Part shown: one piece after another, positions 39,202 to 44,989 of the stretch
Layout of the letters: each line of letters opens with the position of its first letter
Numbering within the stretch: position 1 is the stretch's first letter
Assembly (NCBI GenBank): GCA_964444625.1
Contig: CAYUHZ010000002.1
Location: 1-44,989 of the forward strand
Source: CAYUHZ01 sp964444625
GTDB lineage: Bacteria; Patescibacteriota; Patescibacteriia; Patescibacteriales; GWC2-42-12
Direction of reading: 5' to 3'
DNA length: 44,989 nt
Notes under the pieces: model-generated
What the model was told of the DNA's origin: nothing
The model's input: only the letters and a program-made list of their open reading frames with translations
Databases searched by the model: none
Made by a program: the position numbers and the translations under genes

Positions 39202-42075
39202 TTACTTTCCGCAACACTTCTTGTATTTTTTTCCGCTGCCACACGGGCAAGAGTCATTGCGGCCGATCTTATTCCCTTCTTTGTCTTTGGCTTTTTCTTT
39301 TACCAAATCAACGGTTTTCGGCTGATTGGAAGATGGCTCTTGCTTGAAAGCCGAAAATGACCCGCTTTGCTTGTCCATTTCCTTGGCCGGAGCGGAAAGC
39401 ACTTGCTGTCGATCAAGCAGGCTGGGCGAGAAAAACTGTCCTGCTTCCGCAATTTTAAAAATGCTATAAGCCACTTCTTTCTGAATGAGGTTGTTCAATT
39501 CGCTGTACAACCGATAAGCTTCGCGCTTGTATTCCACCAAGGGATCACGCTGGCCGTAACCGCGCAAACCAATGCCGCGCCGCATATAATCAATCGCTTC
39601 CAAGTGCTCAACCCACAGCAAATCAATCGATCTTAGCAAAACCGATTTTTCCACCTGTTGCCAGTCCAAGCCGACTTGACTGATCTTATCTTTGATCTGG
39701 CGATAATAATCATCGGCTAGAGCGGAAAATTTCTCAATCATGGCGGTTCTCGCCATCACTTTATCCAATTTGCCCGAATCACCGGTCAGATCGGCAATAT
39801 CTGCTTTGACTTGCTCGTTAACGGGGAAAATAGTAGACATGACTTGATTGATTTCTGCGATATTCCACTCTCTCATTGATTCTGCCGCTGTATGAAAACT
39901 GACAACCTGTTCTATCTCGTCTTCCACCATTTCTAAAATTATTTTTGATAAAGTTTTTTTGTCCTGATTTTCCGTGTTTTCGCCAGCGGAAGATTCATTG
40001 TCAAATCGATCTTCCATTGGCGACTCCAACCTCTCTGACAGCTCCAAGATCTCTCTGCGCTTTTTATAGATGCCTTCGCGATGCTTATTCAAAACATCAT
40101 CATATTCCAACAAGTGTTTGCGAGTATCAAAATTGTTGCCTTCAACCTTCTTTTGGGCTGATTCAATTGACTTGGAGATTATATTGTTTTCAATCGGCAA
40201 GTCTTCGGGCACGCGCAACGTCGCCATGATATTCTTCATCCGGTCACCGCCGAAAATTCTCATCAAATCATCCTCCATGGAGACATAAAACTGGCTTGAT
40301 CCGGGATCGCCCTGGCGCCCGGCGCGCCCGCGCAACTGATTGTCAATTCGCCTGGATTCATGGCGTTCGGTACCGATAATATGCAATCCGCCGCAAGCAA
40401 GCACCCGGGCCCGTTCCTCCGCCCACGCTTCGTGTTCAGGCGAATCTTTGGCCGGCTCTCTGCCGCCTAACATAATATCAACGCCGCGTCCAGCCATATT
40501 GGTCGCAATCGTCACTGCGCCAACCTTGCCGGCATCGGCAATGATCTGTGCTTCTTTCTCGTGGTGTTTGGCGTTGAGTATCTGGGGCTGAACTCCTTCG
40601 CGCTCCAGCATTTCCCCCAGCAATTCGTTTTTTTCAATTGATATCGTGCCAACCAGCACCGGCTGTCCGGTCTGATGAAGGCGTTTGATTTCCTGGATTA
40701 CCGCCTTGAACTTCCCCATTTCACTGCTGTAAATCAAGTCATTGAGATCAAGCCTGGACATTGGCCGGTTAGTGGGAATTATAATGGTATCCAAATTATA
40801 GATCTTATAAAATTCTTCCGCTTCGGTCACGGCCGTACCGGTCATGCCGGCCAGCTTGCGGTACATGCGAAAATAATTCTGAAAAGTAACGGTGGCCATG
40901 GTCTGTGATTCGCGTTGGATCTTGACGCCCTCTTTGGCTTCAATCGCCTGATGCAATCCTTCGCTATAACGCCGTCCATGCATCAGACGTCCGGTAAATT
41001 CATCCACGATGATCACTTCGCCTTCCTTAACCACATAGTCACGGTCGCGCTTGAATAAAGTCATAGCCTTCAAGGCCTGTTCAATATGATGAACATCTCT
41101 CATGCCCCCTTCGGCATAGATATTTTTGACTCCCATCATTTTTTCCAGCTTGGCGATTCCCGACTCGGTCAAAGTCGAGGCGCGCATCTTCTCGTCAATA
41201 TTATAATCCTCATTCTCCGCTAGGTGTTCTACCAATTTGGAAAAAGTGTAATATTTATCGGTTGATTCTTCGGCAGCGGAACTGATAATCAAAGGCGTTC
41301 TAGCTTCGTCAATCAAGATTGAATCAACTTCATCCACGATGGCGAAATTTAGCTCGCGCTGAACCATTTTGGCCAAATCAGGCGACATATTGTCGCGCAG
41401 GTAATCAAAACCGTATTCGTTATTCGTGCCATAGGTAATATCTGCTTGGTACGCTTCTTTTCGGGAAACCTGCCTCATAATGTCTCCGGTTTGAGATTTA
41501 GAAATTTCTTCATTGGAATTTGAAAATTGAAAATTATTTGCATTACCCAATAAATGAGCGGCTTCGTGGGTAATGCACCCGACAGATAATCCAAGAAAGC
41601 TATAAATCATTCCCATCCACTCTGCATCACGCCTGGCCAAATAGTCGTTGACCGTGATCACATGAACGCCGCGGCCGGTCAAGGCGTTAAGATAGACAGC
41701 CAAGGTGGCGACCAGTGTCTTGCCTTCTCCGGTGCGCATTTCAGCGATCTGTCCGCGATGCAGCACTATTCCACCGATCAGCTGGACATCATAGTGGCGC
41801 TGGCCGAGCACGCGCTTGGCTGCCTCGCGCACAATCGCAAAAGCCTCGGGCAAAATTTCCTCTAATGCCGATTTTATCATTTCATCTTTGTTTTCTTCCT
41901 GGCTGGCTTCTATAGCCTTAAAAACGCCTTGATATTCAAAGGTTTTGGAGCGCAGATCCTCATTGCTTAAGTTGGAAAACATCTCTTCCAAACCGTTAAT
42001 TTTCTCAACTAGCAAACTGAGTTCGCTTATTGTCTTTTCGTTTGGATCGCCGAAAATTTTACTAAAAAATCCCAT
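39202..42075 (-). CDS. secA: Preprotein translocase ATPase SecA
   Basis: A 957-residue protein with all SecA domains: Walker A MRTGEGKTLVATL, Walker B VDEVDSILIDEARTPLIIS, the preprotein cross-linking domain, TNMAGRGVDIMLGG, GTERHESRRIDNQLRGRAGRQGD-type motif VI, the helical scaffold with LLWVEHLEAIDYMRRGIGLR, and the zinc tail NDSCPCGSGKKYKKCCG. A Ser/Asn-rich piece of about 30 residues after VGCITHEA is extra compared with ordinary SecA, and its DNA has the AATTTTCAATTTTC wording of local spacers. SecA drives proteins through SecYEG; secD and secF follow on the same strand behind a terminator. Confidence 0.97.
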   Translation of the reverse strand: MGFFSKIFGDPNEKTISELSLLVEKINGLEEMFSNLSNEDLRSKTFEYQGVFKAIEASQEENKDEMIKSALEEILPEAFAIVREAAKRVLGQRHYDVQLIGGIVLHRGQIAEMRTGEGKTLVATLAVYLNALTGRGVHVITVNDYLARRDAEWMGMIYSFLGLSVGCITHEAAHLLGNANNFQFSNSNEEISKSQTGDIMRQVSRKEAYQADITYGTNNEYGFDYLRDNMSPDLAKMVQRELNFAIVDEVDSILIDEARTPLIISSAAEESTDKYYTFSKLVEHLAENEDYNIDEKMRASTLTESGIAKLEKMMGVKNIYAEGGMRDVHHIEQALKAMTLFKRDRDYVVKEGEVIIVDEFTGRLMHGRRYSEGLHQAIEAKEGVKIQRESQTMATVTFQNYFRMYRKLAGMTGTAVTEAEEFYKIYNLDTIIIPTNRPMSRLDLNDLIYSSEMGKFKAVIQEIKRLHQTGQPVLVGTISIEKNELLGEMLEREGVQPQILNAKHHEKEAQIIADAGKVGAVTIATNMAGRGVDIMLGGREPAKDSPEHEAWAEERARVLACGGLHIIGTERHESRRIDNQLRGRAGRQGDPGSSQFYVSMEDDLMRIFGGDRMKNIMATLRVPEDLPIENNIISKSIESAQKKVEGNNFDTRKHLLEYDDVLNKHREGIYKKRREILELSERLESPMEDRFDNESSAGENTENQDKKTLSKIILEMVEDEIEQVVSFHTAAESMREWNIAEINQVMSTIFPVNEQVKADIADLTGDSGKLDKVMARTAMIEKFSALADDYYRQIKDKISQVGLDWQQVEKSVLLRSIDLLWVEHLEAIDYMRRGIGLRGYGQRDPLVEYKREAYRLYSELNNLIQKEVAYSIFKIAEAGQFFSPSLLDRQQVLSAPAKEMDKQSGSFSAFKQEPSSNQPKTVDLVKEKAKDKEGNKIGRNDSCPCGSGKKYKKCCGK
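41510..41541. repeat. AT-rich spacer-like motif inside secA
   Basis: This stretch (TTGGAATTTGAAAATTGAAA and onwards) encodes NNFQFSNSN, absent from ordinary SecA. The same wording, runs of AATTCAAAATT or its complement, fills bases 45-110, 3546-3635 and 44541-44600. It looks like an in-frame insertion of a dispersed element. Confidence 0.5.
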
Positions 42076-42084
42076 ATAGCATAG

Positions 42085-42109
42085 AAAAACACGCTACGGC
42101 GCGTTTTTT
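42085..42109 (-). terminator. Hairpin between the 42122 gene and secA
   Basis: AAAAACACGC pairs with GCGCGTTTTT around TACG (one mismatch), with T-runs on either strand. It follows the unknown gene's stop by 12 bases and lies just before the secA ATG, so it probably ends the rseP-hpf transcript or attenuates secA. Confidence 0.7.
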
Positions 42110-42121
42110 CTTTTATTATAA

Positions 42122-42958
42122 TCATTTGTTAAATGCTTCTGCGGCTGACTTAATAGAATAATATACCTCATCTCTTGATTGATCGTCAACTATTGTTTTG
42201 TTTTTCTGGCTTAGTATTGCCAAAATTTTGGTTTTGGCCAATTTGTATTTTTGCGCAATCTCATCTTTTCCTTGAAAAGTGGCATATCTTGCAAAAGCCT
42301 CAAATTGAACCAGCAACTCGTCTAATATCTGAAACAAAACCGGATGTTCGCTTAAATCTTTGTTTTTCTTTTCTAACCATAACTCGGCCAAACCTTTAAT
42401 GGTTTTGATTTCCGTCCCGACTACGGCGCGGGGAGTATTTTTTAACTCGCCACGAAAATTCATATTATCAGAAATAAAATATTTGATATGCGCCAATTTG
42501 CCGCGATCAATTTCATATTTTATTCTGCCAAATTTCTTTTGCGTATCTTGGTTAAATGTGGCGTCAAGTGCCAAGGCTAAATAAGAAGCTGAGCGGTCTT
42601 GGCCAATAAATTCAACTACAGTGTCAACGCCGTTTTTTATATCATCAAAGCGCGAGGTTTTGATGGTGAAAGTATTGTTGCCAAACCATTCCGCCTGCTC
42701 GATTGATTCAAAAATAATCGCTTCCAAAATCGTTGAAAGCCTTAATAATTCTTTTTGCTCCTGGCTAAGTTGGCGTTCAAACAGAATCTCTTTTTTATCT
42801 ACATAAACTTGGTCATTTTCAATGTTACTCGCGCCGTATAAATCGCCAAAATCAGTAATTTTTATTTCATACTCGCTTAACAGCTTTTGCGCTTTTGCGT
42901 AAGCCAAATCAATGATTTGCTTCTGCTCTAAATTTCTCAATAATAAATTTTCTTTCAT
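42122..42958 (-). CDS. Conserved-looking protein of unknown function
   Basis: A 278-residue soluble protein with no signal peptide or membrane helix. It starts MKENLLLRNLEQKQIID and has mixed alpha/beta composition. The middle (about residues 95-160) has DDIKNGVDTVVEF, ASYLALALDATFNQ and GRIKYEIDRGKLAHIKYF: alternating hydrophobic strands carrying acidic residues and a Lys, a little like a PD-(D/E)xK nuclease core, but too weak to name. The C-terminus is helical and Lys-rich. It lies between hpf (8 bases) and secA (with a terminator), so it is read with rseP-hpf. I do not recognise the family. Confidence 0.75.
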   Translation of the reverse strand: MKENLLLRNLEQKQIIDLAYAKAQKLLSEYEIKITDFGDLYGASNIENDQVYVDKKEILFERQLSQEQKELLRLSTILEAIIFESIEQAEWFGNNTFTIKTSRFDDIKNGVDTVVEFIGQDRSASYLALALDATFNQDTQKKFGRIKYEIDRGKLAHIKYFISDNMNFRGELKNTPRAVVGTEIKTIKGLAELWLEKKNKDLSEHPVLFQILDELLVQFEAFARYATFQGKDEIAQKYKLAKTKILAILSQKNKTIVDDQSRDEVYYSIKSAAEAFNK

Positions 42959-42965
42959 AATATTG

Positions 42966-43295
42966 CTATCTTGCTTTATTTCTTTTCCTGTCTATTTGCT
43001 TCTCTTTGTACTTTTTTATAATCAGCGCCATATGATCCTTGGCTTTGTCAATAGATTTGGATAATTCTTTTTCAGTCTTCTCCACCCGCAACAACTCTCC
43101 GGGCACAGCTAGATTGATTTCAGTCCGGTAAATCTCCCCCTTATTGTGGTGCTTGGTGGTCATTTCCAATTCAACGTCAGCGTTAGTAATTGCTATTTTA
43201 CCTAAAAACTTCTCCAGCATGTCCATTTTTTTCTGAACATACTGTTTATTCTGATCGGTCAATTCAATGTTGCTAGCATGAATATTGATTTTCAT
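42966..43295 (-). CDS. hpf: Ribosome hibernation factor (HPF/RaiA, short form)
   Basis: A 109-residue protein from the ATG at 43295; an earlier in-frame codon at 43325 would overlap rseP. It matches the HPF/YfiA fold: KINIHASNIELTDQNKQYVQKKM (first strand and helix), DVELEMTTKHHNKGEIYRTEI (central strands) and a basic second helix (KAKDHMALIIKKYKEKQIDR). It lacks the C-terminal dimerisation domain of long HPF, so it should stall single 70S ribosomes rather than form 100S dimers alone. It lies 10 bases behind rseP and 8 bases before the unknown gene. Confidence 0.9.
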   Translation of the reverse strand: MKINIHASNIELTDQNKQYVQKKMDMLEKFLGKIAITNADVELEMTTKHHNKGEIYRTEINLAVPGELLRVEKTEKELSKSIDKAKDHMALIIKKYKEKQIDRKRNKAR

Positions 43296-43305
43296 AATTT
43301 TTATT

Positions 43306-44535
43306 TTAATTGATAAATTTTTCAAAAATTTGCTTGAGCGAACTGAAGCGAAGAATGTCTTTCATGGTTACGAATGCCACCAGCGCCATCAATAAAATAA
43401 AGCCGATATTATGAGCCACCGCTTCCACTTCGCGCTTAACCGGCGCTCCTTTGATTTTCTCAATCAGCAAAAAAATAATCCTGCCTCCGTCCAGCGCCGG
43501 AATAGGCAAAAAGTTGATAATAGCCAAATTGAGAGACAACAGGGCGGTAAACTGCATCAGATAAATCACTCCCATGCGGGCGACTTGGCCGGTTACCACC
43601 GCGATGCCGACAGGACCGGATAAATCAGCGCTCACTCCCTGTCCGAGCAAGAGGCCTTTGATCAATTGATAAAACGCCACCAGAATCGCCCAAATCAGAA
43701 TAAAGGTGGCTTTAACGCCTTCCCAAATGGCTAAATACCATGGATATTTGACTATGCCGGTTTCGATTATAGCGATGCCGACTCCGCCCTTGCCGGTTTC
43801 TTCAATCACTATTGGCGTAATTTCAAGCGACAATTCATCATGGCCTCTCGCCAACTGGTAGGTTAACCGTTGGCCGACTCGCTGGTCAACGTAAGCTTGC
43901 AATTCGGTATAAGCTGAAAATACCACTCCATCAATTGATTTGATTACATCACCCGCTTTCAGCTGGGCAACAGCCGCCGGCGAACCAGGCATCACCTGCA
44001 TCACTTGGATTTTTTTATCAGTCACTTGCGCACGTCCGTTCAAACCGTCCAGGGACTGAGGCAGGCCGATCATCATGCCGATAATTATTATCACCATTGC
44101 CAGCAAAACGTTCATGCTAACGCCGGCCGAAAGAATAAGAGAGCGTTGCCACAGCGGACGAGAGCCGAAACTGTCAAGATCGGTTCCATGATCGCCGTTT
44201 TCGCCCTTGATTTTGACAAAACCTCCCAAAGGCAGCCAATTAAGCGAATAAACCGTACCGTATTGGCGATCTTCGTCCTTTAATTCCGCCGAACCCTTGA
44301 TCCGGCGCCAGTTATATTTGCCGTTTAGGCTTCTTTCGCCCTCGGCAGTTGCCATAGCCGTCCCATCGCGATTTTTCTTGCGCCACAACTGAAACCCGAT
44401 CGCCCGAGGCGGAAAACCAAAACCGAATTCTTCCACCCGCACGCCAAACCGACGAGCAGCCATAAAGTGGCCAAGTTCATGGACGAAAACCAAAACGGAT
44501 AAAACTAAAATAAATACTATGATAGTTAATAACAT
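43306..44535 (-). CDS. rseP: Site-2 intramembrane metalloprotease RseP (M50)
   Basis: A 409-residue membrane protease. Zinc motif HELGHFMAARRFGVRVEEF in the first helix (HExxH, about residues 19-23), then GFPPRAIGF, an extracytoplasmic segment of normal type (NWLPLGGFVKIKGENGD), one PDZ domain (VMPGSPAAVAQLKAGDVIKSIDG) and the third zinc ligand in FLPIPALDGGRIIFLLIE (NxxPxPxLDG). It cuts membrane-bound signal proteins such as anti-sigma factors, or leftover signal peptides. No sigma/anti-sigma pair is nearby. A charged insert of about 25 residues (KKNRDGTAMATAEGE region) precedes the GG-VKI motif. Confidence 0.94.
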   Translation of the reverse strand: MLLTIIVFILVLSVLVFVHELGHFMAARRFGVRVEEFGFGFPPRAIGFQLWRKKNRDGTAMATAEGERSLNGKYNWRRIKGSAELKDEDRQYGTVYSLNWLPLGGFVKIKGENGDHGTDLDSFGSRPLWQRSLILSAGVSMNVLLAMVIIIIGMMIGLPQSLDGLNGRAQVTDKKIQVMQVMPGSPAAVAQLKAGDVIKSIDGVVFSAYTELQAYVDQRVGQRLTYQLARGHDELSLEITPIVIEETGKGGVGIAIIETGIVKYPWYLAIWEGVKATFILIWAILVAFYQLIKGLLLGQGVSADLSGPVGIAVVTGQVARMGVIYLMQFTALLSLNLAIINFLPIPALDGGRIIFLLIEKIKGAPVKREVEAVAHNIGFILLMALVAFVTMKDILRFSSLKQIFEKFIN

Positions 44536-44676
44536 GTGATATTAATTTTTAATTTTTAAATAATTTTAAAATTTAATTTTAGCTGATTCAATAATTAACT
44601 CCATAACATAGTTTTCAATTTTAGACTGTAGATAAATACAAGTTTTTAAAAAGTTTTTATTCTTTTTTGTTCGCTT

Positions 44677-44721
44677 GCCATAGGTTGGGCGATAAATTCC
44701 GTTTATCGCCCAACCTATGGC
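44677..44721. repeat. Perfect 20-bp palindromic hairpin behind the transposase fragment
   Basis: Bases 44677-44696 pair without mismatch with 44702-44721 (core TAGGTTGGGCGATAAA) around a 5-base loop. No T-run follows on either strand, so a simple terminator is unlikely. Its position 47 bases beyond the transposase stop fits an IS end or a REP-like palindrome. The remaining spacer 44536-44676 is plain AT-rich sequence. Confidence 0.8.
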
Positions 44722-44768
44722 TGTTAAATAGGTTATTTAATCCTGTTTTTTCCTCGTTCTTTACATTC

Positions 44769-44984
44769 TTATGCCGTTTTTGGGACTAAAAGGTTGGTTA
44801 TCCGTTTCAGGTTGACTGCCAGATAAATCATTAAATTACGCAAGCGCACCCGCCAACGACCCCTATGTTTTGCTTTCTCCAGACCGTGCCGGTTCTTGCT
44901 TTCCGAGAATTTCTGCTCGACTTTGTAACGTTGGCAATGAACTACCTCGGGGCAAGCCCACGAGGTATCCCAAGGAAAATTTTT
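44769..44984 (-). pseudogene. IS1182-like transposase, C-terminal fragment
   Basis: The minus strand reads VVHCQRYKVEQKFSESKN, then RHGLEKAKHRGRWRVRL and NLMIYLAVNLKRI, and stops with TAA at 44771-44769. This is the end of a DDE transposase of the IS1182 group: the 'Y..R..vE..fae.K..hGlr.aryrG..kv..q' block with the catalytic Glu, then the closing helix with NLKR. In the same frame a TAA appears at 44987-44985, next to an A7 run, and a palindrome (44943-44967) lies inside the fragment's 5' part. So it is either cut short by an insertion or frameshifted, or the frame continues beyond the window with an error at the homopolymer. Confidence 0.75.
44943..44967. repeat. REP-like palindrome near the window edge
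   Basis: TACCTCG (44943-44949) pairs with CGAGGTA (44961-44967), and GGGC with GCCC inside, leaving a minimal loop. GC-rich palindromes of this kind are often dispersed (REP-type). It interrupts or overlaps the transposase fragment. Confidence 0.65.
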
Positions 44985-44989
44985 TTATT

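Noticed and set aside
1..44989. Use of UGA as Gly as in Absconditabacteria/Gracilibacteria
   Set aside because: Several genes end in TGA (antitoxin at 2907, dnaJ at 23022) and conserved genes contain no internal TGA.

Overview
The window looks like part of a genome from a member of the Candidate Phyla Radiation (Patescibacteria), most likely a Parcubacteria-type lineage. Evidence: an AT-rich sequence with short spacers; VirB2/TrbC-like pilins carrying the MFGGVRWLTAGGSAE motif seen in that group; a shortened HrcA; a prolyl-tRNA synthetase without the editing insert; many genes without a Shine-Dalgarno sequence. TGA is used as a stop and TGG encodes Trp, so the standard bacterial code applies and the UGA-recoding CPR lineages are excluded. 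The lineage is my inference. A 100-N run at 3238-3337 and identical 55-base contig ends around it show that this is an assembled scaffold.

Region 1 (1-4.9 kb, plus strand) is accessory. It holds two Cys-rich pilin-like membrane proteins, the second ending in an M15-like zinc-peptidase domain, the remains of a third copy, a Phd/RelE-type toxin-antitoxin pair, a DUF4258/DUF2283 pair split by the scaffold gap, and a lone pyruvate:ferredoxin oxidoreductase beta subunit. Region 2 (5.0-15.1 kb) is transcription and translation: rpoC and rpoB on the minus strand, and divergently secE-nusG-rplK-rplA on the plus strand, with rplJ and rplL absent. Region 3 (15.1-19.1 kb, plus) is a compact dTTP-supply cluster: dCMP deaminase, a small P-loop kinase, a fused thymidylate kinase-dUTPase and a double-length ThyX-like protein. 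gatB follows.

Region 4 (20.7-28.6 kb, minus) is the heat-shock cluster hrcA-grpE-hsp20-dnaK-DUF3467-dnaJ behind a perfect CIRCE operator, with miaB and miaA attached at its end. GrpE carries a DUF1653 domain at its N-terminus. Region 5 (28.7-34.4 kb, minus) is proS-mreB-mreC-mreD-mrdA, i.e. proline charging plus the rod-shape cell-wall machinery. Region 6 (34.4-35.8 kb) is mostly non-coding, with a GC-rich, hairpin-rich block and a small MraZ/AbrB-like regulator that has an unusually strong promoter and Shine-Dalgarno.

Region 7 (35.8-44.5 kb, minus) is protein export and envelope quality control: rseP, hpf, an unknown gene, secA, secD and secF. SecD contains an insertion of about 220 residues with two parvulin-type prolyl-isomerase-like units. 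A second, decayed copy of the SecA zinc tail lies just behind secA. The right edge holds the C-terminal fragment of an IS1182-like transposase with palindromic elements on both sides.

The most unusual points are the SecD-parvulin fusion, the DUF1653-GrpE fusion, the Tmk-Dut fusion inside a thymidylate cluster, the pilin-peptidase fusion, two candidate structured RNA elements, and an AT-rich dispersed motif that seems to have entered coding sequence. No tRNA, rRNA or CRISPR array was found.
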